Below are positions 16,905 through 26,851 of a stretch of 51,234 bases of DNA, one piece after another. The position numbers and the translations under genes are program-made. Source of the stretch: Stenotrophomonas maltophilia. GTDB lineage: Bacteria; Pseudomonadota; Gammaproteobacteria; Xanthomonadales; Xanthomonadaceae. The stretch covers positions 1 to 51,234 of the forward strand of contig NZ_RXLZ01000038.1 of the NCBI RefSeq assembly GCF_003970865.1, given 5' to 3'. A model generated the notes under the pieces. It did no database searches, had not been told where the DNA came from, and was given only the letters and a program-made list of their open reading frames with translations. Numbering within the stretch: position 1 is the first letter of the stretch; each line of letters opens with the position of its first letter.

Positions 16905-18193
16905 GCTCGCATTCCTTCCGTCTTCCGCGGCACCCACCAGGCGCCGCCTGCCAGCAGCAGGCAACCCGCAGCCGCCAGGGCCGGGCCCGCTGCCATCATC
17001 GTTGCCAGCTGTGCGCTGTCCTCACCACGATAGTCCAATCCTGACAGCCAATGCCCCAGCCACCACGCGCCACATGCCAGCGCCGACTTGCTGGTGGCGG
17101 TAAGCAGCCCGAATGCCACCCCAGCCTGTAGAGGCGAACGCCCCGCAACCGCGTCAGCGAACGCCGCCCACAGGGTCATGCCGAGCACACCGCCCGCCAG
17201 GCCCATGGCCATCGCGCAGGCAATGGCGGCCCAGACTGCAGGTGCCAGTTGCCACCACGCCAGGGCCACCAGCATCAGTATCAGGCTGCACGCAAAGATC
17301 ACCGGCAACCGCGGCTGCCGGGCCAGCAGAAGCTGCATCAGTGGTTGTGCGGCCAGGGTGCCGAGTGCGCCGCCCAGCAGCAGCGCTCCCCCCCACAGGG
17401 ATGAACGCAGCACATGGCCGACGAAGTACGGTTCCAGCTTGGCGAACAGCGGAGCCCCGACCAGCAGTACGAAGAACATCGCCAGCAGCAGTGGAACCGG
17501 CAAGGTGTGCAAAGGCGCATCAGCGCGTTCGGATGCGCGGGGCCCAGGTGTCGCCCGCGCATGGATCAACACATGCCTCAGGCATGCCGCACTGGCAATC
17601 GCCAGAACGGCCAGCAACACGGTCAGCAGCATGAAACGCAGTGCCCGCTCCTGATGAGGCTGCTCCTGCAGAAGGGGCACGATCGCCAGCGCCAGGCACA
17701 CCCCTGCCAGGCTGCTCACCGCGACCCGCACCGATGCAATCCGGCTGCGCGCAGCCGAAGTACGGGTCGCCAGGCTGAGCAGCACGTTCTGCGGAACGTC
17801 GTAGACGCTGTATCCCACGCGGAACATCAGGGCCAAGGCCAGCGCGAACGGCAATTTCGCGTGCTGTGGCAGGTGGCCTGTGGAAAACAAGCCGATCAGT
17901 GCGATGGCTGCCACCCACGCGCCCTGCCATTGCAGGTGCGCGGCACCGGCAACCGACGCCAGCGAGTTCCGCCAGAACCGGCCGACCAGCAGATCGCTGG
18001 CTGCGCTGGCCAGAAGGCTGGTGGCGACCACAGCGCCCATCGCCATGGGCGGCAATCCAGCCACCTCGGTGAGAAAAAACGCCAGCAGCAACTCACCGGT
18101 CTGCCAGAACAGGCTCTTCCCGAAGTGGGCTGCCGCATACGCCTTGTCAACACGGAACTGGCCTTCGGCCAGCCTGGGCGGCGCAACATCCAT
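16901..18193 (-). CDS. MFS transporter, GPH/MFS_2-like
   Basis: 430-residue inner-membrane protein with about 12 hydrophobic segments and a central loop (HARATPGPRASERADAP) between two six-helix halves. The N-terminal arrangement, a helix with FGKSLFWQTGELLLAFFLTEVAGL followed by SDLLVGRF and later RVGYSVYDVPQNVLLSLATRTSAARSRIASVR, is like glycoside-pentoside-hexuronide:cation symporters (MFS_2). These import sugars and related polyols by cation symport. It heads the locus that continues with the TetR, TonB-receptor and PLC-like genes. It may carry the product released outside, such as an inositol phosphate, a glycoside or a polyol; this is inference. Confidence 0.85.
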   Translation of the reverse strand: MDVAPPRLAEGQFRVDKAYAAAHFGKSLFWQTGELLLAFFLTEVAGLPPMAMGAVVATSLLASAASDLLVGRFWRNSLASVAGAAHLQWQGAWVAAIALIGLFSTGHLPQHAKLPFALALALMFRVGYSVYDVPQNVLLSLATRTSAARSRIASVRVAVSSLAGVCLALAIVPLLQEQPHQERALRFMLLTVLLAVLAIASAACLRHVLIHARATPGPRASERADAPLHTLPVPLLLAMFFVLLVGAPLFAKLEPYFVGHVLRSSLWGGALLLGGALGTLAAQPLMQLLLARQPRLPVIFACSLILMLVALAWWQLAPAVWAAIACAMAMGLAGGVLGMTLWAAFADAVAGRSPLQAGVAFGLLTATSKSALACGAWWLGHWLSGLDYRGEDSAQLATMMAAGPALAAAGCLLLAGGAWWVPRKTEGMRA

Positions 18194-18281
18194 CCCCGCG
18201 CCTTCGCCTGCTGATAGGGGAAAGCACTATGTGCCGCCAACATGATGCCGGCATGACAATCCGGCCGGGACGTGACCCGCA

Positions 18282-18310
18282 GAAGCGCGGGGGCCAGGCC
18301 CTCGCGCTTC
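18282..18310 (-). terminator. probable glmS terminator
   Basis: GAAGCGCG ... CGCGCTTC with additional GGGCC/GGCCC pairing inside. It is 50 nt after the glmS stop and 89 nt before the MFS start on the same strand, separating the two transcripts. Confidence 0.6.
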
Positions 18311-18359
18311 CACTACCTGCTGCAGGCAGTTGCTTTCACATCCGCGGTGCCCGCGCGGC

Positions 18360-20198
<1,839 letters not shown>

Positions 20199-20273
20199 GT
20201 CACGCGTTTCCTTGAAGACGATCGCCGCATTCTAGCCTGCGGGCCCGCGCTCCCCCTCCTGTCCGCTTAATGA

Positions 20274-20311
20274 AAGTGTCCGGAAAGGTGTCCGCGGACA
20301 CCCGGACACTT
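20274..20311. promoter_or_regulatory. tandem palindromic activator sites (GTGTCCG half-sites)
   Basis: Four half-sites: AAGTGTCCGG (20274-20283), then the perfect palindrome GGTGTCCGCGGACACC (20287-20302), with CCGGACACTT (20302-20311) as the exact complement of the first. The array is centred about 85 nt upstream of the predicted transcription start, a normal distance for enhancer sites of a sigma-54 activator. The response regulator at 25505 is the obvious candidate to bind it. Confidence 0.7.
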
Positions 20312-20351
20312 CAACGTGCCTCCCAACCCATTGACCTAAAAGGGAATAAAG

Positions 20352-20369
20352 TTGGCACGCTACGTGCTT
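20352..20369 (+). promoter_or_regulatory. sigma-54 (-24/-12) promoter
   Basis: TTGGCACGCTACGTGCTT: GG at 20354-20355 and GC at 20366-20367 with exactly 10 nt between, and the TGGCACG half intact. Only one core position differs from the TGGCACG-N4-TTGC consensus. The predicted start of transcription is near 20379, 23 nt before the HlyD-family start codon. Confidence 0.75.
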
Positions 20370-20401
20370 GGTACCGACTACCACCGTCAGGCACGCACCC
20401 G

Positions 20402-21679
20402 ATGATCCGCGACACTTCCGCACAGGACCAGATCGTTTCCTCCGCCCCGGCCGGCACCACCCGCGCCAACTGGCAGCGCTACCGCTGGCCGGTACTGGGC
20501 GCCGTCGTGCTGCTCGCCGGCATCGGCTGGGCCGTGCACGCCTGGTCCAACGCCAGCCGCTCCTTCGACAGCAGCCGCGTGCGCATCGCCGAAGTGAAGC
20601 GCGGCGATCTGGTCCGCGACATCGCCGCCGACGGCCGCGTGATCGCCGCCAACAGCCCGATCCTGTACGCCATCTCGGCCGGCACCGTGGACCTGAAGGT
20701 GGTTGCCGGCGACGTGGTCAAGAAGGACCAGGAGCTGGCGGTCATCGACAGCCCGGAACTGCGCAGCAAGCTGGCCCAGGAGCAGGCCACCCTGGCCGGC
20801 CTGGAAGCCGAGGCCAGCCGCGCCGCGCTGGACGCCACCCTGGCACGCGCCAAGTCGCGCAAGGAAACCGACCAGGCCACCATCGAGCGGCAGGCCGCCG
20901 ACCGCGACCTGCAGCGCTACCAGCGCGGTTACGACGGCGGTGCAGTACCGCAGATCGATCTGGCCAAGGCCAAGGACTCGCTGAAGAAGGCCGACATCAC
21001 CCTGGCCAACGCCACCACCGACGCACGCCTGCAGAGCCAGGGTGCCGACCTGGATGCCCGCAACAAGCGCCTGCTGGCCGACCGCCAGAAGGCCGTGGTG
21101 GCTGAAGTGCAGCGCCAGGTCGATGCACTGACCCTGCGTGCACCGTTCGATGGCCAGGTCGGCCAGGTACAGGCCGTCCAGTCCACCAACCTGGCCGCCA
21201 ATGCGCCGGTGCTGGGCGTGGTCGACCTGTCCAAGTTCGTGGTCGAGATCAAGGTGCCGGAAAGCTTCGCCCGTGACCTGGCCATCGGCATGCCCGCACA
21301 GCTGACCGGCGGCAACGGCCAGCCGTTCCCGGGCGAGATCAGCGCGGTGTCGCCGGAAGTGGTCAACGGCGAAGTCAATGCCCGCGTGCGCTTCGCCAGC
21401 GCGCAGCCGGAAGGCCTGCGCCAGAGCCAGCGGATGTCGGTGCGCGTGCTGCTCGATACCCGCAAGGACGTGCTGAAGGTCGAGCGCGGTCCGTTCGTCG
21501 AACAGGGCAACGGCGTGGCCTACGTGATGGATGGCCGTACCGCGGTGCGGCGTCCGGTGGAACTGGGCGTCAGCAGCCTGGGCGAAGTGGAAATCAAGTC
21601 GGGCGTGCAGCCGGGCGACCGCATCGTGGTCTCCGGCAGCGACCTGTTCAAGGACGCCGAACGCGTCTCCGTCAATTGA
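20402..21679 (+). CDS. HlyD/MacA-type periplasmic adaptor of an ABC exporter
   Basis: 425 residues. A cytoplasmic N-terminus is followed by one transmembrane anchor (WPVLGAVVLLAGIGWAVHAW, about 27-46), a barrel-sandwich hybrid half (ISAGTVDLKVVAGDVVKKDQELAVID), an alpha-helical coiled coil (about 115-235, Ala/Lys/Glu/Asp-rich), the second lipoyl-like half (LRAPFDGQVGQVQAV) and C-terminal beta domains (GVQPGDRIVVSGSDLFKDAERV). It bridges the inner-membrane permeases to an outer-membrane channel such as TolC, not encoded here. ATG 20402 is preferred over an upstream ATG at 20270, which lies in the activator-site region ahead of the promoter. First gene of a seven-gene cluster. Confidence 0.9.
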   Translation: MIRDTSAQDQIVSSAPAGTTRANWQRYRWPVLGAVVLLAGIGWAVHAWSNASRSFDSSRVRIAEVKRGDLVRDIAADGRVIAANSPILYAISAGTVDLKVVAGDVVKKDQELAVIDSPELRSKLAQEQATLAGLEAEASRAALDATLARAKSRKETDQATIERQAADRDLQRYQRGYDGGAVPQIDLAKAKDSLKKADITLANATTDARLQSQGADLDARNKRLLADRQKAVVAEVQRQVDALTLRAPFDGQVGQVQAVQSTNLAANAPVLGVVDLSKFVVEIKVPESFARDLAIGMPAQLTGGNGQPFPGEISAVSPEVVNGEVNARVRFASAQPEGLRQSQRMSVRVLLDTRKDVLKVERGPFVEQGNGVAYVMDGRTAVRRPVELGVSSLGEVEIKSGVQPGDRIVVSGSDLFKDAERVSVN

Positions 21680-21714
21680 TACCTGATACCTGAATCCTGG
21701 AGAGAGGACACCCC

Positions 21715-22440
21715 ATGTACATGCTCGAAATGCGTTCGGTCGCCAAGGTCTTCCGCACCGAACAGGTAGAAACCCACGCACTGCGCTCACTGGAACTGCA
21801 GGTCAAGGAAGGTGAGTTCGTCGCCGTCACCGGACCGTCCGGCTCCGGCAAGACCACCTTCCTCAACATCGCCGGCCTGCTGGAAACCTTCACCAGCGGC
21901 ACCTACATGCTGGACGGCCAGGATGTGAGCACGCTGGGCGACGACGCCCGCAGCCGCCTGCGCAACCAGAAGATCGGTTTCATCTTCCAGGGCTTCAACC
22001 TGATCCCCGACCTGAACCTGTTCGACAACGTCGACGTGCCGTTGCGCTATCGGAAGATGAGCGCCAACGAGCGCCGCGAACGCATCGAGAAGGCGCTGAG
22101 CCAGGTCGGCCTCGGCTCGCGCATGAAGCATTATCCGAATGAACTGTCGGGTGGCCAGCAGCAGCGCGCGGCCATCGCGCGTGCGCTGGCAGGCAGCCCG
22201 CGCCTGCTGCTGGCCGACGAACCAACCGGCAACCTAGACACGCAGATGGCCCGCGGCGTGATGGAGCTGCTGGAAGAGATCAACGCTGCCGGCACCACCA
22301 TCGTGATGGTCACCCACGATCCGGAACTGGCCGCGCGCGCGCAGCGCAACGTGCACATCGTCGATGGTCAGGTGACCGACCTGGTCCGCGAGCCGGTGCT
22401 GGCCACCCCGCCGCGCCACATCGTCGCCGTCAACGAGTGA
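21715..22440 (+). CDS. ABC transporter ATP-binding protein, MacB/LolD-like
   Basis: 241-residue ATPase: Walker A GPSGSGKT (about 41-48), a Q-loop FIFQGFNLIPDLNLFDNV, signature LSGGQQQR, Walker B LLLADEPTGNLD, and switch His in MVTHDPELA. The subfamily is that of the type VII (MacB/LolD/FtsE) ATPases, which power mechanotransmission rather than transport through a pore. ATG 21715 sits after a GGAGAGAGGA ribosome-binding site; ATG 21721 is also possible. It is 35 nt after the adaptor gene and 10 nt before the first permease. Confidence 0.95.
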   Translation: MYMLEMRSVAKVFRTEQVETHALRSLELQVKEGEFVAVTGPSGSGKTTFLNIAGLLETFTSGTYMLDGQDVSTLGDDARSRLRNQKIGFIFQGFNLIPDLNLFDNVDVPLRYRKMSANERRERIEKALSQVGLGSRMKHYPNELSGGQQQRAAIARALAGSPRLLLADEPTGNLDTQMARGVMELLEEINAAGTTIVMVTHDPELAARAQRNVHIVDGQVTDLVREPVLATPPRHIVAVNE

Positions 22441-22450
22441 GGGCCCGACC

Positions 22451-23749
22451 ATGTTCGCCTACTACGCCCGACTGGCGGTGCGCAGCTTCCGCCGCAACAA
22501 GATACTGACCGCGCTGATGGTGGTTGCCATCGCGCTCGGCATCGGCGCCTCCATGACCACGCTGACCGTGTTCCACGTGTTGTCCGGCGACCCGATTCCT
22601 GGCAAGAGCGACCGCCTGTTCTACGTGCAGCTCGACGCCGCGACCGGCGCCTATGTCGCCGGCGAAGAGCCGGAAACCCAGCTGACCCGCTTCGACGGTG
22701 AAGCCCTGCTGCGCGAAGCCAAGGGCGAGCGCCAGGCGCTGATGAGCGGCGGCGGCGGCACCATCGAACCGGACAACAGCACCCTCAAGCCCTTCAGCAT
22801 CGACACCCGCTGGACCTCGGCCGACTTCTTCCCGATGTTCGAGGTGCCCATGCAGTATGGCCGCCCCTGGACGCGCGAGGACGATGAAGGCCGCGCACGC
22901 GTGGTGGTCATCTCCAAGGCGCTCAACGACAAGCTGTACCAGGGTGCCAACAGCGTGGGCCGCGACCTGCGCATGGAAGGCCAGAGTTACCGCATCGTCG
23001 GCGTGATGAAGGATTGGAGCCCGGAGCCGCACTTCTACGACCTGACCACGGGCAGCTACGGCAAGAACGAAGACCTGCTGCTGCCGATCTCCACCTCGTT
23101 CGACCTGAAGCTCGGCAACAACGGCAACATGAACTGCTTCGGCGAAAACCCCGACGGCAACAGCTACTCGCTCAACGCACCGTGCGCGTGGCTGCAGTAC
23201 TGGGTGGAAATGGACCCGGCCAAGGCCGGCGACTACCGCCGCTACCTGGAGAACTATTCGACCCAGCAGCGCGAGGCCGGCCGCTTCAAGCATCCGCCGA
23301 ACGTGCGCCTGCGCACCGTGATGGAATGGCTGGACTTCAATGGTGCGGTGCCCAGCGACGTGCGCCTGCAGCTGTGGCTGGCGCTGGGCTTCCTGGGTGT
23401 CTGCCTGGTCAACACGGTAGGCCTGCTGTTGGCCAAGTTCCTGCGCCGCAGCGGTGAGATCGGCGTGCGCCGTGCACTCGGTGCCAGCCGCGGCCAGATC
23501 TTCCTGCAGTGCCTGGTGGAGGCCGGTGCGGTCGGCGTGGTCGGTGGCGTGCTGGGTATCGGCCTGGCCCTGCTTGGCCTGTTCGCGGTGCGCCAGCAAC
23601 CGGTGGAATACGCAAAGCTGGCCCACTTGGACGGCAACATGCTGCTGCTCGCACTGGGCCTGACCCTGCTCGCCAGCCTTGCTGCCGGTTTCCTGCCCGC
23701 CTGGCGCGCCATGCAGGTCACCCCGGCCATCCAGCTCAAGTCGCAGTAA
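22451..23749 (+). CDS. FtsX/MacB-type ABC transporter permease 1
   Basis: 432 residues with the MacB topology. There is one N-terminal transmembrane helix (ILTALMVVAIALGIGASMTTLTVFHVL, about 18-44), a large periplasmic domain (about 45-300), then three C-terminal helices (about 305-330, 355-380 and 398-420). The coupling segment FLRRSGEIGVRRALGASRGQIFLQ contacts the ATPase. It differs clearly from permease 2, so the transporter is probably a heterodimer. Cysteines at MNCFGENPDG and NAPCAWL in the periplasmic domain could form a disulfide. Confidence 0.9.
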   Translation: MFAYYARLAVRSFRRNKILTALMVVAIALGIGASMTTLTVFHVLSGDPIPGKSDRLFYVQLDAATGAYVAGEEPETQLTRFDGEALLREAKGERQALMSGGGGTIEPDNSTLKPFSIDTRWTSADFFPMFEVPMQYGRPWTREDDEGRARVVVISKALNDKLYQGANSVGRDLRMEGQSYRIVGVMKDWSPEPHFYDLTTGSYGKNEDLLLPISTSFDLKLGNNGNMNCFGENPDGNSYSLNAPCAWLQYWVEMDPAKAGDYRRYLENYSTQQREAGRFKHPPNVRLRTVMEWLDFNGAVPSDVRLQLWLALGFLGVCLVNTVGLLLAKFLRRSGEIGVRRALGASRGQIFLQCLVEAGAVGVVGGVLGIGLALLGLFAVRQQPVEYAKLAHLDGNMLLLALGLTLLASLAAGFLPAWRAMQVTPAIQLKSQ

Positions 23750-23769
23750 GCACCCGAACGAGGACTCCC

Positions 23770-24987
23770 ATGGACATCCGCCCCATCCTCAGCACGCTGC
23801 GCCGGCACAAGACTGCCGCTGCCCTGATCGTGCTGGAAGTCGCACTGACCTGCGCCATCGTCTGCAACGCGCTGTTCCTGGTCAGCCAGCGCGTGGACAA
23901 GATCAGCATGCCCAGCGGTATCGCAGAGAGCGAACTGGTGATGCTGCGCGTCAGTGGCATCGGCAAGCAGACCGATGCCATGGCCCGCACCCGCGAGGAC
24001 CTGGCGTCGCTGCGCGCGATTCCCGGCGTCAGCAACGTCACCATCATCAACCAGGTCCCCTTCCGCAACGGCTCCTCCAGCAGCAGCATCTCGCGTGTGA
24101 TCGACCAGGAACGGCCGACCACCAACGCCTCGATGTACACCCTGTCCGAGAACGGGCTGGCCACGATGGGCATCAACCTGATCGCAGGCCGCGATTTCCT
24201 GCCCGACGAGTATCAGAACTTCGAAGACGCCAGCAAGGGCGGCGCCAAGCAGAACGCGATTCCGATCATCCTCACCCAGGCCACCGCCGCCAAGATGGAA
24301 CCCAACGGCAGTGCGCTGGGCAAGACCTTCTACATGGGCAAGCAGCCGCTGCATGTGGTCGGCATCGTCGACACGCTCAGCACCCCCAATGGCTGGAATG
24401 ACAACTGGACCAACTCGATGCTGCTGCCCATGCGGCGCACCTTCGACGAAGGTGGCACGTATGTGCTGCGCACTTCGCCCGAACGCCGCCAGGAGGTGCT
24501 CGATGCTGGTGCCGCCGCGCTGGAGCGCAACGACCCCAACCGCCTGATGCGCGACAAGCTGACCTATGAAGACCAGCGCAAGGACTTCTTCAAGAACGAC
24601 CGCGCGATGGTCGGCCTGCTGATCACCGTCAGCATCTCGCTGCTGGTGGTTACTGCGCTGGGCATCATCGGCCTGGCCAGCTTCTGGGTGCAGCAGCGCA
24701 GCAAGCAGATCGGCATCCGCCGTGCGCTGGGCGCGACCCGTGGGCAGATCCTGCGCTACTTCCAGACCGAGAACTTCCTGCTGGCCTCGCTGGGCATCGT
24801 GCTGGGCATGCTGGCGGCCTACGCGATCAACCTGGCCCTGATGAACCTGTACGAGCTGCCGCGCATGCCGCTGTACTACCTGCCGCTGGGTGCGCTGCTG
24901 CTGTGGGTACTGGGCCAGATCGCGGTGTTCGGTCCGGCACGGCGTGCGGCGGCGGTACCGCCTGCGGTCGCCACGCGGAGCGCGTGA
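23770..24987 (+). CDS. FtsX/MacB-type ABC transporter permease 2
   Basis: 405 residues, same topology as permease 1. An N-terminal helix (AALIVLEVALTCAIVCNALFLV) is followed by a periplasmic domain to about 275, then three helices. The coupling segment WVQQRSKQIGIRRALGATRGQILRYFQTENF is well conserved. The periplasmic domain has a Ser-rich stretch (FRNGSSSSSISRV) where MacB proteins usually have their variable lobe. The substrate is unknown; MacB-type systems handle lipoproteins, peptides, toxins or macrolides. 20 nt after permease 1 and 1 nt before the PDZ gene. Confidence 0.9.
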   Translation: MDIRPILSTLRRHKTAAALIVLEVALTCAIVCNALFLVSQRVDKISMPSGIAESELVMLRVSGIGKQTDAMARTREDLASLRAIPGVSNVTIINQVPFRNGSSSSSISRVIDQERPTTNASMYTLSENGLATMGINLIAGRDFLPDEYQNFEDASKGGAKQNAIPIILTQATAAKMEPNGSALGKTFYMGKQPLHVVGIVDTLSTPNGWNDNWTNSMLLPMRRTFDEGGTYVLRTSPERRQEVLDAGAAALERNDPNRLMRDKLTYEDQRKDFFKNDRAMVGLLITVSISLLVVTALGIIGLASFWVQQRSKQIGIRRALGATRGQILRYFQTENFLLASLGIVLGMLAAYAINLALMNLYELPRMPLYYLPLGALLLWVLGQIAVFGPARRAAAVPPAVATRSA

Positions 24988-24988
24988 G

Positions 24989-25381
24989 ATGCGTGCCTGT
25001 GCGATGTGCCTGATGCTGCTCCTGCCACTGCCGGCGCTGGCCGGCGGTGGCAGCGCGCAGACACTGGAATGGCGCCAGGATGCCGCGCGGCTGTCGCTGC
25101 GCTCGACGGAGGGCCAGGTGCGCGTGGAGGCCGCCAGCCCGGAAGTGCGCTTCGGCGTGCGTAGTGGCGATCGCATCCTCCGCGTGGACGACACGGCGGT
25201 TCGCCGGGTTGAACATCTGGCCGAAGCACTGCGCCATTCCCACGCGGCCACCGCCTATCTGTTGCTGCGCCGCGACAAGCGCGAACTGACGGTGGCGGTC
25301 GACGCTGCAGCCTGGCGCCAGGCGCTGGAGGTGCCGCCGCCACCTGCGCCGCCACCGCCCCCGGCGCCTCCCCGGCGCTGA
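24989..25381 (+). CDS. small exported PDZ-domain protein
   Basis: 130 residues. The signal peptide (MRACAMCLMLLLPLPALAGG) indicates export, with cleavage around residues 18-22. The body (about 45-105) reads as a single PDZ module: VRFGVRSGDRILRVDDTAVRRVEHLAEAL matches the G-D-x-I-L-x-V-(D/N)-x-x-x-V core. No protease domain is attached. The protein ends in a Pro/Ala-rich tail (PPPPAPPPPPAPP) that may be an extended linker or a binding segment. It begins 1 nt after the second permease stop, so it belongs to the exporter operon and may chaperone a substrate or help sensing in the periplasm. I know no named family for it. Confidence 0.75.
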   Translation: MRACAMCLMLLLPLPALAGGGSAQTLEWRQDAARLSLRSTEGQVRVEAASPEVRFGVRSGDRILRVDDTAVRRVEHLAEALRHSHAATAYLLLRRDKRELTVAVDAAAWRQALEVPPPPAPPPPPAPPRR

Positions 25382-25504
25382 GCGAGGGCCGTTCCTGCAC
25401 AGCCACGGGTTTGGCTATGCTTGATGGGTGGCGCCGGGCTCTCCCGGTGCGTGGACACGAACGGCTCCAACGGCGCCGCCCATCCCTTTCTGCAGAACCG
25501 CTTG

Positions 25505-26851
25505 ATGCCTGCGATCCTGATCATCGACGACAACGCCAGCGTGGGTACCGCGCTGGACGTGCTGTTCTCCCTGCACGACATCGACACCCTGCAGGCGCAG
25601 AGTCCGTCCGAAGGGCTGGCCCTGCTCGAGTCGCAGCCGGTCGACCTGGTGATCCAGGACATGAACTTCAGCGAGGACACCACCTCCGGCGAAGAAGGCG
25701 AGGCCCTGTTCGCGCAGATCCGCGCACGCCATCCCGATCTGCCGGTGATCCTGCTGACCGCCTGGACCCACCTCAGCAGCGCGGTGGACCTGGTCAAGGC
25801 CGGTGCGGCCGACTACCTGGCCAAGCCCTGGGACGACCGCAAGCTGATGACCACGGTCAACAACCTGCTGGAACTGTCCGAGGCGCGCCGCGAACTGGAC
25901 CGGCGCCGCAGCCGTGAACTGCGCCAGCGCAACGCGCTGGAAGAGAAGTACGACCTGTGCGGCGCGGTCTTCGCCGACCCCGCCAGCGAGCGCGTCATCG
26001 CCCTCGCCTGCCAGGTCGCACGCTCGGAACTGCCGGTACTGATCACCGGCGCGAACGGTGCCGGCAAGGAAAAGATCGCGCAGATCATCCAGGCCAATTC
26101 CCTGGTGGCCAAGGGCCCATTCGTGGCGGTCAACTGCGGCGCGTTGCCCTCGGAACTGATCGAAGCGGAACTGTTCGGTGCCGAGGCCGGTGCGTATACC
26201 GGCGCCAGCAAGGCGCGCGAAGGCAAGTTCGAGGCCGCCGATGGTGGCACCCTGTTCCTGGATGAGATCGGCAACCTGTCGCTGGGCGGGCAGATGAAGC
26301 TGCTGCGCGTGCTGGAAACCGGCCGCTTTGAGCGCCTGGGTTCCAACCGCGAGCGCCAGGTCAAGGTCCGCGTGGTCAGCGCGACCAATGCCGACCTACC
26401 GGCGATGATCCGCGACGGCACCTTCCGCGAAGACCTCTATTACCGCCTCAACACGGTGGAACTGGTGCTGCCGCCGCTGGCCGAACGCCCGGGCGACATC
26501 GTGCCGCTGGCCGAGCGCTTCCTGACCGCTGGCAAGCCCCTGTCCAGCGCCGCCACCGCCGCCCTGCAGCGACACCCGTGGCCAGGCAACGTGCGCGAGC
26601 TGCGAAACGTGATCCAGCGCGCCGAACTGCTGGCCACCGGCAACCGCATCGAAGTGGCCGATCTCAACCTGCCGCGTGCAGCGGCCGCACCGCGCCCGGC
26701 CCCCAGTGCCGGCAATGACCCCGACCGCGCACGCATCGAGGACGTACTGGCGCGCAACCATGGCGTCATCGCCCAGGCCGCCGCCGAACTCGGCCTGAGC
26801 CGCCAGGCGCTGTACCGGCGCATGGACCGCCACGGTATCCCGCGCGAATGA
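25505..26851 (+). CDS. sigma-54-dependent response regulator (NtrC family)
   Basis: 448 residues. The receiver domain (1-120) has acidic Asp 8/9, phospho-acceptor Asp 52 (LVIQDMNFS), Thr 85 and Lys 107. The AAA+ domain (about 155-380) has Walker A GANGAGKE (182-189, for the usual G-E-S-G-T-G-K-E), the sigma-54 contact loop GAYTGA (229-234, the tolerated Tyr variant of GAFTGA), and Walker B TLFLDE (249-254). The C-terminal Fis-type helix-turn-helix is AAAELGLSRQALYRRM. It needs a sigma-54 promoter, and one is present at 20352 ahead of the exporter genes of the same cluster. ATG 25505 starts the receiver domain exactly; longer upstream reading is not family-like. Confidence 0.95.
   Translation: MPAILIIDDNASVGTALDVLFSLHDIDTLQAQSPSEGLALLESQPVDLVIQDMNFSEDTTSGEEGEALFAQIRARHPDLPVILLTAWTHLSSAVDLVKAGAADYLAKPWDDRKLMTTVNNLLELSEARRELDRRRSRELRQRNALEEKYDLCGAVFADPASERVIALACQVARSELPVLITGANGAGKEKIAQIIQANSLVAKGPFVAVNCGALPSELIEAELFGAEAGAYTGASKAREGKFEAADGGTLFLDEIGNLSLGGQMKLLRVLETGRFERLGSNRERQVKVRVVSATNADLPAMIRDGTFREDLYYRLNTVELVLPPLAERPGDIVPLAERFLTAGKPLSSAATAALQRHPWPGNVRELRNVIQRAELLATGNRIEVADLNLPRAAAAPRPAPSAGNDPDRARIEDVLARNHGVIAQAAAELGLSRQALYRRMDRHGIPRE

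Noticed and set aside
20270..20401. Upstream start of the HlyD-family gene at ATG 20270
   Set aside because: The extension would be translated across the activator sites and the sigma-54 promoter, upstream of the expected transcription start.
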